Source of the DNA: Arthrinium phaeospermum
Taxonomy: Eukaryota; Ascomycota; Sordariomycetes; Amphisphaeriales; Apiosporaceae
Length of the DNA: 64,000 nucleotides
Direction: 5' to 3'
Assembly: GCA_006503535.1 (NCBI GenBank)
Contig: QYRS01000008.1
Coordinates: 1,426,001 to 1,490,000 of the forward strand
Below are positions 35,301 through 48,011 of the stretch, in pieces. Each line of letters opens with the position of its first letter. Positions within the stretch are counted from its first letter, which is position 1. A model generated the notes under the pieces. The model searched no databases and was not told the origin of the DNA. It saw nothing but the letters and a program-made list of their open reading frames with translations. The translations under genes were made by a program, and so were the position numbers.

Positions 35301-38300
35301 GGCCTGGTAGGAGACGATCCATGAAACAATACGAGTCGTTGAGATAGACCCAACCGTCGGTCAGTGCAAGCAAAGCAAGGCTCACCTCACGGCTGCAGCT
35401 GCTTGAGGCTCCAACCAGTACTTACCTACTCCAACCACCAACGCTTTCAAGGGGAGGATGATTAGGTAAGGAAGCTAGGTGAAGGGGGGGAGGGGCACGG
35501 AATTGTTTGCGATCGACGCATCCGAGACTTGGTACCGCGATGAATGCCAGAGATGCCGTTCTACCCATCTTGGCACTGCAGGCTCGCAGCAGCCAAGCCT
35601 CCTAGGCATAACACGAATGCTGTGTGGCGTATCCGTAGTACCAATCCAAGGCCTTGGACAAACGGGCCGTGATACAAAACGAAAAAAAGAGAGAGCCGCT
35701 GTGACAGAGCGTCGGCTCAGCCAGCAGCAATGCAATCGCCCTTCGCCAATTGTTTCTGATCTTGTTTATTCCCTACGGCGATAATCACGGCAGCGTCGGG
35801 GTGGGGGTGTTGTCAAAAAGCGGAACTCTTGGAGCGGGCGGCTCTATCAATCTTCATTGCATAATCTTGGACAGTGGGATATCGATGTCGAAAGAAAATA
35901 AATAAGGAGGCGTGCGAAATTGAAAAAGTTGTGGCTGTCATTTGATTCCCTGCTCCCCCCCTTCGTGGCCCCTCCGCTATATTACCGCCTTCTGGGAACC
36001 AATCCAGTGCTTGCTGGCGCCAATGCCAAGAGAGATTGACGTCGTTAGAAAAGACCAACTCCACGAGCTTTCACGGCTCCTCTTTTCGCGCTGCTGCAGT
36101 CGAGTGGACGCCGATCCTATCCGTTCTCGCAAGCCTTGGTCAGCCTGGGAACTTATGGGGCGGGTGATAGTGCCGAAAGCAAGAAATTCCAGAAATACCC
36201 ACGATAGTTGGTGCTCCATCGCCCATATAGGTACCGCAAACTCCGTTATGGGCGTGGGTTGACGTGGGAACCGCCTTCGTCATGACCTGCAAACTGCGTC
36301 AACCCAACTGGAGCGCAATGCGACACCCCGCCGCAGAACGCCAGGGTAAAGAGAAAACAACCCATGACAATCTGTGCCAGATGACGAGGCGTCGTTTTTG
36401 TTTGAACGATAAGCAGATCTGCCGCAGATGATGAGCGACGGCGGTCTCAATCGTGAAAGAGAATTGACAGGAGACAGGATGAAATAAGGCCAAGCAGGAA
36501 CCGTTACATGCCAAGGCTGCGACTTTCCTTGTGGATATGGGCCTAGTATTGGCCGTACGTGTAGGTAGCCAGTAGCGTAGTAGTGTCAAATCGTGAGGCT
36601 CCTCTCTCTCCAGGAGAACTCGAACTTCAAGTCTGTCATCACTGCGCCTAGCGGTGTTGTGACGCGCACGACGCGGACGACCCATGCAATCGTCTTTTCT
36701 TTTTTTCTTCCCGAGCCCCAATGCACGACTCGCCATGAAGGAACCGACACGCAAGAGGCATTCGGAGGCGCATCTCGCCCGACAACACAACACTAACTCC
36801 AAAAACAGTACCCCAGATGCTAGGTTACATGGGAATGGCGACGTGCTGCTGGACAAACCAAACGATGGGCTGCTGGAATACCGCATGACACCTTATTTTC
36901 GCATTTGCTGTGCCACACCGAGACGATCCCTGCGGGAAAATACCTTAGCAAGACCCGAGTTGGAAGGCAGAACAAACATCCATACATGGAACGGCACACG
37001 TAGCCCGCCTTGGAAGCAGCCTCTAATGGGGGGCCCGCTCCAGGAGCGGGTGAGGCCCTGTTGGAACCAGTATTAGGGATTAGTAGAGCCTTGAAGCCCC
37101 CCCAGTACTGCCCAGCACTAGCGCTGAGTCCGTTTTATATGTACTGATTCCTAGCAGTCAGCGCTGGTGTGCATTGGATCTTAATTTCTTCAATTTGTGT
37201 CGCATTGTAAGTACAATCGGAATCCACCCCCAAGTTGGACGGAATCCCGTCATCGCGATTGCAAAACGTGTCGTGCCCTTCTGGCGTGTTCTTTTATATT
37301 TTACACGCATTGTGGTGTGTGTATGTGCTGGCTGGCTGGCTGGCTGTACATATGGCAGGCAGGCCTGCCCATGCCTTGCTTTGGTTTGGTTTGGTGAAAT
37401 TGGCCGTCTTCGCCTATCACCATATCTTCATTTCATATATACTACGTAACCTGAGGCTATTTTCTCTTGGCGGTGTCGAACTGTTCCGTCTAGATACATA
37501 AATATAAAACAAGCCGTAGCGGCAAGTTCGGGTCGCAACTCAGCGGTTTGAAAACCAAAAGTCCGAGCAAACAAGAGTCGTCGTCCAAGCAGAGCCACAT
37601 TATTGATGTGGATTTGCAGTGGCAGCCGATTCGCAAGCACAGCGAGCGCCTTGATGATGCAGCATTGTATTGTGGCAGCAGGTAACTTCAAAAATGAGTA
37701 AGGTTCTGAGGTGTGCCTTGCACTGGGGAGGAGTGAGTGGTACTTGTCGCACTCGTCTGGTCGTACTTCCAGGGCAGAGCAGATGCTGGTGGAAGTGGAA
37801 GTACCGCTTGCTGCTGGGCGGCACCCCCACCGGGCCAGGAAATACACACAGACAGCCAGTAAATAACATGACCGTCCCAAGTCGGGCCTCCCTGTGTCTG
37901 CCCTTCCGGCGCTGGGCCAGGGTGACGACGCAATCAAGTGCTGTAGAAGATGGAGTACCCATGCCTCTTCCCACCACATCCCTACCCGCCAAGCCCGACT
38001 ACCTGACCTTGTCTCGTCGCTCTTTCACGCCCCCCATGACTACGACTGAAATGCTATCTTGCACACTCCGGGGTGGGCAGCGATCAAGTTTCCCCTATTA
38101 CATTACTATGTACCCATACCGGTTTATATTTCACCACACTCGCTCCGGTTTGTTCAAGACCCGATGCCTCCCATTCTTTTATTAGTTTAGGTCTTCCTCT
38201 GTCCATTTGACTCCCGCCCCTCTCCTCCATTACTTGTTGCATACCTCGGCCACAGTCAATATTCGCTTACTGCTGGCAACACGAGAGGCACTGCCCACTA

Positions 38301-38654
38301 CCACTACCACTACGTAGCCGACTACCTTTCTCTTTTCGCTTTATATCTATTACCTCCTGTCGACGTCGCCACTTGTCGTCTCTTTCCTTAATCGATACAA
38401 TACCACCGACCTTGTCTTTGGCTGGCATTGCGGGCTCTATTAGCAATCTGGTGGACGCACGGCACGCATAGCCGAGTTGGTACACGGTACTGTGCCAAAT
38501 CAGATCACGGCGGCAACCTATCCCGACCTCGACCTTCAGACCAGACGCTTTTCAACCCGATCACTTTTTTTCTCTCCTCGAACTTTCGGCACGAATGATT
38601 CGGTAACGACGAGAAAACTTCCCAAAACTTCATTTCGTCACCAAATCAACAACA
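32348..38654. other. Gene-poor spacer, 6.3 kb
   Basis: No gene can be supported here. Open frames reach 195 codons (36299-36886, minus) but are Ser/Cys/Arg-rich without domain character. Small features are a (GCGT)5 run at 32407-32426, TACGGAGTA copies at 33346 and 33953, a GGCATG repeat near 33770 and GGCT/TTGGT runs near 37325-37395. The last 500 bases (38140-38640) are pyrimidine-rich and look like the promoter and leader of the acyltransferase gene. Confidence 0.55.
32407..32426. repeat. (GCGT)5 microsatellite
   Basis: Five tandem GCGT units lie just downstream of the GNAT gene stop, probably in its 3' UTR. Confidence 0.85.
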
Positions 38655-40530
38655 ATGGCGATTGGCAAAGAAGGAAACGTAAAATGGGTGGATGTAAGTT
38701 GGCGGCTCCCCAAACCCAAACGGCTTCCCCTAAATTCTCCCTTTATTACACTCTGGACGGGCATACACACACTCAAGGTTACGGGACTGGCCAGCAACCT
38801 AAACCCAGCGGTTTGGCCTGCTACCAGCCTGCTGGAAGTTCTGGCACGGTCGAGCGCCCGGCGGACGCGGCGCCCACCATTTCCCGAGGCTCGTTGCGCC
38901 GCCGTTGCGTTGCTGGGAGTTGATCCAGAGCTTCGCAAAGAGCCAAACCTAATTGCTCGCTTGGGCCGCGTGTCCAAACTACGGGAGGTGGTGATCTATA
39001 CTCGGGCCAAGCGAGTCGAGATCATCTCCTGCGATAGCCTCTCAGCAGAGGTGGCGATCTAGTTCTTACCGAACATGTCGTCAGCTGTGTCGACGATGGT
39101 TGCCCATTCGACAAGTTCCCAAGCCTCTCTCGCACCGCTTACGTCTTTCGCTACTCTACCTGATTGGAATTCCGAAGCTAATGACGCACCGTTTGATTCT
39201 AGGGCTTGCGCGGTCTCGCTTCCACCTTGGTGGTGCTGACCCACATCGCTCGTGCCTTTGATGGCGACCTATTCCTGCCCGCGTCCGCCGATGGTGCCAA
39301 GCCACGCGCGCTGCAGCTGCCATTTCTGCGCATTCTGGTGCAGGGACGCATCGGAGTCTCGATTTTCGCCTTCGTCACCGGTTATGTTTGCGCCCTGAAG
39401 CCGATCAAGTTGTGCCGACAGGACAACCAGGCGCTGGCCTTCAGCTCCATGTCGAAATCCGCCCTGCGCCGCTTCCCCCGTTTGATCATCCCTACATGTA
39501 TCGCAACAGCCATCATCTGGGTTATGGCCCAATTTGGCCTGTTCCTGGTGGCTAAGCGAAGCGATAGTTGGTGGTCCGGTCTTACGGCTCCTGATCAGGT
39601 GCCGTACCTGGGCGAAGCGCTGAAGAGCCTTGTCTACAACTGTATCACCACCTGGACCCACGGCCACAACTCGTATGATGGAAACCAGTGGACACTGTTG
39701 CCTCTGCTTAAGGGCAGTCTGTGGGTGTACGTCTTCATGACCGCGACCGCCTACATGCAGCCCCGATACCGCATGATGGCCAGTTTGTCCATTTTCTCCT
39801 ATTTCTGGATGGCTTCTGATTGTAAGTTGAAATTATCATCCGATACGTTTGAACAGTGGCTAACCCATTCACAGCCGCATTTGGAATGCAATTCTTCTGG
39901 GGCGTCTTCCTCTGCGACATCCAAAACACCCCCGCCGCTAGCGACTTTATTGCCAACCGCACTCGTCTGTCGGGCTTGATTGCCAGCGTCTGCCTCATCT
40001 CCGGTCTCTACGTTGCGTCCTACCCCGAAGGCCACCCCGAATGGGCCACCTGGTCGAGATATATGCACAACGTGCTGGTCGCCATCGTTCCTGAGAAGGC
40101 CGATTATCCTCGCTACGGATCTGGCATTGGACTTGAACTTATCACCCTCGGTATTCACTTCAGTCCCTTCATCAAGGATGTGCTGTCTGGCAAGTACCTG
40201 CTGTGGCTCGGCAAGCAGTCGTTTGCTGTGTACCTGCTCCACGGCCCCCTCCTGCGCTGGGTTCTCTGCTGGATGGTCTACGGCACGCGCTTGCCGGCGG
40301 ATGTTCAGAACGAGAACGGCGACTGGGTGCCTGGCCAACTCAAGTTCCCTGGTGCTCACAAGCTGTTGATCTGGCTGCCTCTGTGGGTCCCTCTGAACTA
40401 CTTTGTCGCCAACCTGTGGACCTCATACGTGGACCCCTGGTGCGCCAGAGTTACCGAGCAGATGGTCAGCTACGTCAAGGAAGATGATGGCGAGAAGACG
40501 AACCAAGGAGCGCTTCTCCTGCCGCAGTAG
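38655..40530 (+). CDS. Acyltransferase-3 family membrane enzyme
   Basis: Exons are 38655-38693, 39203-39821 and 39875-40530 (437 residues). The first exon encodes MAIGKEGNVKWVD; splicing over a 509-bp intron yields VKWVDGLRGLASTLVVLTH, the classic start of acyltransferase-3 (PF01757) proteins with the conserved DGLRGLA and a following His. The second intron is 53 bp. About ten hydrophobic segments follow, with GVSIFAFVTGYV, LLPLLKGSLWVYVF, FWGVFLCDIQNT and the late FAVYLLHGPLLRWVLCWMVYG. Such enzymes transfer acyl groups to sugars or small molecules at membranes; the substrate here is unknown. Intron 1 stays open for 123 codons, so retention would give a 135-residue product lacking the enzyme. 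No partner biosynthetic genes adjoin it. Confidence 0.85.
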
Positions 40531-42850
40531 AATTGTGGCCTAGCTCTTTGCGCTCCGTCGTCACCTCACGACTACGACAGCGCCTCGAACGAAGAAGAGA
40601 GGAAGGCGTGCGAAGTCATCGAATTGCAACGGCGACGCACTTCCTCAACAAAGCCCAAGAACTCGCCGATGGTCTATCAGCCACTAGCAGGAATCCGCAC
40701 CGGTTGAGCATTCAGGATGGCACAACCTCGCCTGCTCTACAATCTCAGGATTGCGTCGAGCCGACCACGCTTTACTGTCCGCCTGCATAGCGAGAAACAG
40801 TATCTCGCCCATTTGTACATATTTCGATGTTCGCGAAGCAGGGAATACGGCGTTGGAGTCTAGGATATATCACGCCCACTGGGTTTCGGGCACTTGCACT
40901 GCATGGTTAAGGAGTACTACATGGGCGACATACAGCGGCCGATTGGCCCTACCAGTAATGGCCCGTACATACGATTCTGCGTGTACAGAACGAAGAAGGG
41001 AGAGTTTATGCATGACCGTTGATACCCACTGAGGATAAAAGGCACAGTCACGGTATACAGGCAAACGTCACTACCGACAAAGTTTCGCTTGGCGCTTTAT
41101 GGCGCAAGTAACATTGGACACCCATTTTCTCCTTTTTTAGAATACATACATGATTAATCGCATTATAAGCAATGAATTCATACCGTCACCAAATGTTCAT
41201 GTGAGGTTTTGTGACGAGGCCAGAGGCGACTTGATTCTCTCTACCTCATCCCATACAGACACAGCACTCCTTGACTGCGCGGACAAGGATCAGCTGAAAA
41301 CATGATGTTACAGTCACCCAGTTCTAGACAATTCGGCGGCCCAGCTTTTGGGTTTCTGCCTCTGGGGTCACTTTAGCGGGCAGACGAGGGTGTGGTTGAT
41401 CTGACTCAGGGTTCAACGGGCATGTTCTGAAACGGGCCCGGGTTGACATTTGCATCCACGATGGGGGATGACCCTGTGCCTCAGCTACTGTATCGCTAGT
41501 CAGGACTCAGCGGCCAGCCCATCTGTCTGACCCCTACGAACCCAAACATCAGGCGAGATGGACGGCAGATTCATCTCTGATGCGATGCAACGCACACGCC
41601 CCTCCATATAGCTGTGTCAATTATTGTTACCTAGCCCCCAAGGGACAAGGTGTAACCGACGGTTGGAACCTCGGCTCGTCTGAAGAAGCCATTACTCTCT
41701 TTCTGGGGCTTGACATGACTTGGGTGAACTATCGGTTGGCTGAAAACTTAGTCATCCGTCGATTAATTCCCGTCGCTCATGGATGATTAAATTTTTGTTT
41801 TTAAGGAACCAACCTTGCTTCAAACTCTTTTGGAGTCTCTCTCAGCTGAGGGGGGATTCGTATTACCAAGCGGGCTCTATCAATTCTTTTCTTGGGTGGG
41901 CGGTTATGTACTAACGCTACTAACGTCGTTATTTCAGGAACACGAACATGGACTAACTAGGCCGGGTCAGGCTGTCTTGTTCGAGTTGCCAGGTACCAGG
42001 GGTCGTAAATTAAGCTTCCGACGTAAGCACTACATACCTACGCACTCACAGAAGTTACGACACCCACCCCACCGGCTGCGCCTCTGGCATACATGGACGG
42101 ATCCCAGTCCCAAAGGATAACATTGTACGGGAAACAAGACGCAGTTTGTTACTGACCGACGTTCGTTGAAGCCGTGGCCGTATCGAACAATCCGGGGGGG
42201 CAGGGCAAGGGGCCCGGACGAAACGGAGGGAGGCAAAAGGCCAAGCCGGTTCGTGCCTGAAGCCGAATGTGATGGTGGTCCACCACGCCCCCGTTCGTGC
42301 ACTGCGACGACAACTTTCAGCTTGGCGAACCCCCCCTGCCATGTTTAAATCGTCTCAAGATTCAAATCTCCCACTTCTTTTTCACTCTTTGGTGCTCCAC
42401 GATCCTTTCCTGCCAAGACCGAGGTGCATTATGTTTACGTAGCTCACTTACCGGGCACGCGACCTGCTGGATGTTGGATGTTGGATGTTGGATGTTCCAG
42501 CGGCATGCCGATTGCTTGCCCATCGTTGTCGCAATCAGAGAGGGGGGAGATCGTCGACCGTTTGAGAATAAGAAACGCGATCAGCCAACCTTACTTAACC
42601 TTAAGTGCGGTGCCAAGTCAAACCGCCCTGCTCTCGCCGGCTTGGCAAACAAGCAAACGAACCTGAAGACGAACTACGCATGAAGCCCTATTTCTGTATG
42701 GTAGTTACGGTAGCTACTGAGGACGGCTCTGTCAATTAATCTGGAGGGTCCGAAGTCTAAATTGACCAGCAAGACCGACTTGCAGGGAAAAGAGGACTTG
42801 GCAGGAACTCTGGTTGTTACCCTTGGCTTGTTAGCTCTCTCGGCTAACTA
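40531..42850. other. Intergenic, 2.3 kb, left flank of the transposon
   Basis: No supportable gene. Short frames only, and base composition is ordinary until the sharp change at 42851. A 4-copy 7-bp tandem repeat lies at 42469. Confidence 0.55.
42469..42496. repeat. (GGATGTT)4 tandem repeat
   Basis: Four perfect 7-bp units, ending 354 bp before the transposon edge. Confidence 0.9.
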
Positions 42851-42880
42851 CAGTCTTACCCCTGTAAGTTTGTTAATTTC
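42851..42880 (+). repeat. Left terminal inverted repeat
   Basis: It begins CAGTCTTACCCCTGTAAG and matches the right end at 26 of 30 positions. A subterminal CTGATGTTGC follows at 42891-42900. Confidence 0.85.
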
Positions 42881-45197
42881 GGTACTTTAGCTGATGTTGC
42901 GTTTTATTAGTAAAAACATACCTAACGTGTAAGGATAAATAAACTAGCCATAGTATGTACTTATTTAATTAATACATTAAATTATATTATATATTAGTTT
43001 ATTTTATTATTATTTTAAGCCCTTTTAAAGCCGATTAAACAATATTAAATATTAGTTAATTCCAGCGTTTTTAAGCTTTAAAAGAGCTTATTATTCCATT
43101 ATTATATATTAGTTAATATTAGGGGTAAGTTTAGTTAATAGGTTAATAAGTATAATAGTTGAAATTAATAATGTTTTTTAATGTTTTATTATTAATTAAT
43201 AGGTGTTTATATATATTTTTAGATTTAGTTTAATTTATATTAAAATTTAGTTTATTTTAAATATTAATAATTAATTAAAGTATTTTTTTTTAAAATAATT
43301 AATTAAATCTAGCGAGGTATTAAATAAGCGAGCTATAAAAAAAGATTTTAATTAGTTATTTTAAAAGTATGTTATATTTTATATTTAAAAGCCGATTCGT
43401 TAAGTTTATAAAGATAATAATTTTTAATACTCTTCTTTATTATTAATTAAAGGTGCTTAATAATATTTAAATTAGAGCTTTTAAAAGGGAATTTAATAAA
43501 CTAGTTAAGAGGAAAGTGAGTAGTAATTTATTTTTGTATTAATTTAAATTTATAAGTAGGAGTATTATTTTAAATAAATCGGTATAAGGGGTTAGTTAAA
43601 GAGAATTATAATATTAAGGGTAGTATATATTATTAGTAGGCCGTAGAATTAATAGTTCTTTAAGCCTTAATTTAAATAATAAATAAGCCGGTTTTTTTAT
43701 TAATAATTAAGCTTTAGAATATTTAGTTATATTATTTTTTTTAAGCTTTGTTAAAGTGTAATAGGTTTTTTTTAAGTAGGAAAGTAATATTATAGTAATA
43801 AAAGGTAGTATTATTAATTTAATTTTTATTAATAAATATAATTTTTTCTTAATTATTTTTAATTATACCAGTATATTTAAGGGCTTAGTCTAGGTATTAA
43901 TAATAATAAGCTATAATTAACTTAATGCGAAGGGGTTAAGGTATATAAAAGAAGCTTATTTTTAAAAGAGTATATAATATAAAACGCTCTTTAAAGGAGT
44001 TAAGGGTAGGTATATAACCGTTAAGTCGATATTAAGGTATAAAACACTTAAATAGAATTTAATGGATAAACTAATTAATGATAGTTCGTTTTTACGGTAT
44101 ATAAATAACTTTATTCCTTTTATAATAAAGATATTTTAAATGGATATTAATTATAATTATATATTATATTTATCAGTTAATAAGGTTTAAAAGTTTAATA
44201 ATTTTTATATATAAGAGTTTAATAAAGGAGTAAAATGTTTTAATTTAAACCCTTTACTCTATCGTAATAGCTTTAACCTTAAGCCGGCGAGCTTTATTAA
44301 CTTATTATATTAATTAAAGGTCGATTTAATGTTTTACTATAATAAATAGATTAATTTAAAGGGGTTTAAAATAGTCGAAGAATTAAAAGGATTCGATAAA
44401 TAAAGGGGTAATAGGTTAGTTAAGTATTAAATTAATATAAATAATTTTTTTAAAAGAATTTATTATTAGGTTAATTTTTAATAAGTTGGTTAAAGGAATT
44501 AATTAATAGTTTATTAAAGTTATTATAATAAGAATTTAATTAAGGTTAATTTTAAGTTTATAAAGGGTTATTAAATAAAGGTAATATAATAAAAGAATAA
44601 AGGTTTTATTAAGTTTTTCTTTTTATCGAGTTCTTTTAATTTAATTTTAAATATTTTTTAATATTATAATATAAAAGGATTTTCGGCGTGATAAGGAAGT
44701 GATTTATTTATAATATTTACCGGTTTAATATAAATGTTTAAGGGTTAATGATATTAAAGAAGCTAGTTTATTGCGATTAGCGTTTAATAAGCTTTTATTA
44801 ATATCGATATTAGTAGGGGTATTCTAAGTAGTAGGGTACGTTTAAACTATGTTAAAAAGAGAAAAAAAGGAGGGAAAAAAAAGAAGGACTAGTTTTTAGT
44901 GCGTGCGTAAAGTGTATATATTATAGTGGTAATAGTGTTAATATATAAAAGTAAGGCTTAAAAGAATAATTAGCCGGTAATTATATAAGGGTGTTATTTA
45001 ATAAGGGAATTATACTTAATTATTTTAGGGTAAATTAACTCTTTTATTTTTAAAAATGTATATAAATTATATTAAAATTAAAAGTTATTACAATAAAAAT
45101 AAAAGAAAAGAAAAGACAATAAGTTATTATATAAAACATTAGAGTGTGGCGTTAATGACGTTTTGTATAAATTAATTAAAGTGTACTAATGTTGCTG

Positions 45198-45227
45198 GAA
45201 TTTAATAAACTTATAGGGGTAAAACTG
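45198..45227 (-). repeat. Right terminal inverted repeat
   Basis: Read on the minus strand it begins CAGTTTTACCCCTATAAG. A subterminal CTAATGTTGC lies at 45186-45195 in plus orientation, a G-to-A variant of the left subterminal copy. Confidence 0.85.
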
Positions 45228-48011
45228 TAGGTAGGTCAATATCTGTCACTTTTGACACGCGAACCGGTGCCTGAGGCTACGGGGCGGTCGGGACATGTTT
45301 GTGATTCACGAGGAACACGGGAATACAGGGCCCAAATGCTGCATTGCGTGGCATCTAATCTCTCCCTGTTAGTTAGTGGACGGGAAAGGCGCCGCAAGTG
45401 GCCAGACTAAGAAGAGATGGCGATATCGCGCCGCGCGAGACACAGGCACGCGCGCGCTAGGTAAAAGGAGGCGTCCGCCGGCGCGCCTGGCCGGCGCCTC
45501 GTTCGTTTCGACTAGATCTAAGCCGGATCCGAAACCCGGGGTCACACGCCCACGTTTTTCTCAATAGATTATCTCTCGGGCCCCCTTCTTGGTCGTCGTC
45601 GTCGTCGTCGTCGTCGGCCTCGTGCAATCCTTGATGCCACGCGTATGGGCGGATGCTAAAGGGGAGAGGGAGATGACCATTTAGTATTAGATGAAGAAGT
45701 GAGCACGCGCCGGGTAGGCGACGCCTGAATGACGATCTTCATCCAGGTGGTGATGTTGGATAAGTATTTTATCCTGCAAGCCACCTCCGCGCCAGCAATC
45801 AATTCCTTCCCATAGTCACCACCCAGCGAACTGCTAGCCTTCGACACCATCGGATGTTGGCCATGAGTTACATCCTGTGATGATGTCGGTACAGTTGTCG
45901 AGTGGTTGTACGTTCATCGGAGGCGGCCAAGCACGTGCACTTCCTCCTTTCAAGGGGTGATAAGCTACTTGTGTCTTTCTGCCTTCGTGTGGCTATAAAT
46001 AATGGACATCCTACAGTTGTGAGCTATCGCATACCTATTTAATGTTGAACGACGAGGTAGTCATACGGTCGTGCTCATAAGTCATTTTGTAACAACATCG
46101 CAAGTTCGGGTTTTTATCAACGGCCACGGATATATCTACCCATTTGGCCATGTCTTAGATTCCGTGTAATCGGTACCGCATGTTCTACCATGGCCAAGTC
46201 TATATGCTTCCATCTAGATACAATATATGTACTCATCAAGCGACGAGTGACGGCATGCGCACATACCCCGTAGCTCCGGTGCCGTGTGTTCACCTGTCCG
46301 TCTACGTTGACTCGGATACGGTATCTACGAGCATCCTAATACATACTTACATCTGTAGTTTGGGAAAAGCCACGGCATAGGCAGTGACAGCCAGAGCGCG
46401 CCCATGAACGTAAAGGAGGTAAGTGGACTGGATAGACACTTAAGCCGCCAGAGACGTCCCATGCAACATTTCCTCGTTCTCTGGCCTCGCAATCATCGCC
46501 GAACGCCACGAGGGTCTATCTTCGGATCATCGAGTAGCCAGCAATGTAGGTAGCTAATATATCGAACACGATGCGGCATATAAGCACTCTCGAGGATCTC
46601 CCTGAGTTAAGCCAAAAGAGTCCTAGATTTGGCCTGTATCTTCTTCCATCCATTGTCCATATCGCATGCTGGCGACGAAGATGAAAACGGCAGTTGCATG
46701 CCGACACCTAGCCAAATATGGCAAGAACCTCAGACACGGGGCTGGTCGGCGATGGCGAGAAAGCCACGGACGGAAAAGGGTTGGTCGCGTCGCTCAATAT
46801 CAATCCTTGCATGCGGCATCTCAGCCTGTCCTACCCCCCAGATATGCGGGACGATTTCCAAGGCCAATGCAATGCAGTGTCACTCGACAACTCCGGCTGA
46901 GCCCAGGAGGTGAAACCACCAAAGCCATCGCATTTTGCCAACTCAGATGCCAAAAGCCATTCGGGGCGGCAACTGACCTGCTGGAGTATCTTCGGTGAGG
47001 ATCGGGCTGGTGCAGGAGTACGAAAACAACTACCCGCAGAAGCGAGCCGATCGCGAGTGACTTCCCTTCCATGAGGAGGAAGATAACCTGAAAGAGCCTT
47101 TCTTGGTCCTCAGAGTGAATCAGTATCCTAGTGTTTATCAGATATGGTATACTGACGGGGCTCTTGTTACCACCAACCCTTCATGTATAGTAATCATCGC
47201 TGCGTGTCGATTGGGATTGCCTCGCTTCCGTGGACAGGGGGAGGGGAAGTCGCTGCTGTGACACGAGGCGCGAGGAGCCACATTGGTCGGATAGGCGAAT
47301 GAGCAACGCCCTGCCAACGGGGAAATACGCCTCGCATCTATCTGTCTCCCACGTGTCCGGACAGCAGCAGTGTCATCGGGCGGATGGTTGCAGAACAAGG
47401 CACACACAACATGACAGGCTTGAGCCACATCCCGTTCCTTGGATAGAGATACACCTCCTTGCTACCCGTGACTAAGCAATCCGCCTTCGAGGAACTTATG
47501 GGTGGATAGGTTGATGCGTGGCTGTGCATTACCGGGTGGATGATAGTGTCCTCAATGCACCTAGCCGAAGCCTCAAGTTTTGTGATGAGTGAAATGCCAC
47601 TTTGGTACTGGAGGTTGAGGGTGAGATAGGCACGATGTCACGGGTAGACCGTTGTGGTAGTGTAGGCCCTCATCATTCGTGCCGCTTGTCGGTTGATCAA
47701 GAATGGTCGAGTTGGCCTAAGCAAGTCAGCATCCCATCATCTCATAACAGCTCGATTGGCCAGGCGCTTTCAACTCGAAAGTTGATACAGGTGAGTAGCA
47801 CTTGGTAGGTCACATGATTGGGATGGGCATGTGATTGGTCGCCTTATAGACGAAGAGATTTTGATTCTCATTGATAAACTCCGTGGACCAATGCAGGAGA
47901 AAAGGTATCTAATCTTACAACCAGCCTAGATGTTGGACAGGCTGGCGCGCATGCTCATAACAGTCATTAACCCCCTCCGAAACACATTATTGTTTGGTTT
48001 TTGGTATCATT
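45228..48011. other. Intergenic, 2.8 kb, right flank of the transposon
   Basis: The first 300 bases (45240-45560) are GC-rich with BssHII-like GCGCGC clusters, in sharp contrast to the element. A (GTC)8 run lies at 45592. The rest is unique-looking sequence with no supportable gene. Confidence 0.55.
45592..45615. repeat. (GTC)8 microsatellite
   Basis: Eight perfect trinucleotide units in non-coding sequence. Confidence 0.95.

Larger units (their letters stand above)
42851..45227. mobile_element. Tc1/mariner-type DNA transposon relic, heavily A/T-converted (RIP-like)
   Basis: The 2,377-bp block is strikingly A/T-rich compared with both flanks and has no open frame of 60 codons in any of six frames. 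Its ends are inverted repeats: 26 of the first 30 bases match between 42851-42880 and the complement of 45227-45198, both beginning CAGT and sharing TTACCCCT. It is flanked by TA on both sides (42849-42850 and 45228-45229), the target duplication of Tc1/mariner/pogo elements. The two ends differ mainly by C/T and G/A changes, and G-to-A sits in TpG, as expected from CpA-to-TpA RIP. The transposase coding capacity is destroyed, so the subfamily cannot be named. Length is slightly above fungal Fot1/pogo elements. Confidence 0.85.

Noticed and set aside
36299..36886. 195-codon minus-strand frame
   Set aside because: No domain, no paralogue, overlapping frames in other registers, no splice-supported extension.
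38465..38500. tRNA D-arm-like word TAGCCGAGTTGGTA
   Set aside because: No B-box (GGTTCGA) at the right distance and no acceptor stem; it lies in the leader of the acyltransferase gene.
42851..45227. AT-rich block as a centromere fragment or mitochondrial insertion
   Set aside because: Matched inverted ends with TA duplications define a transposon; no mitochondrial gene pieces are seen.
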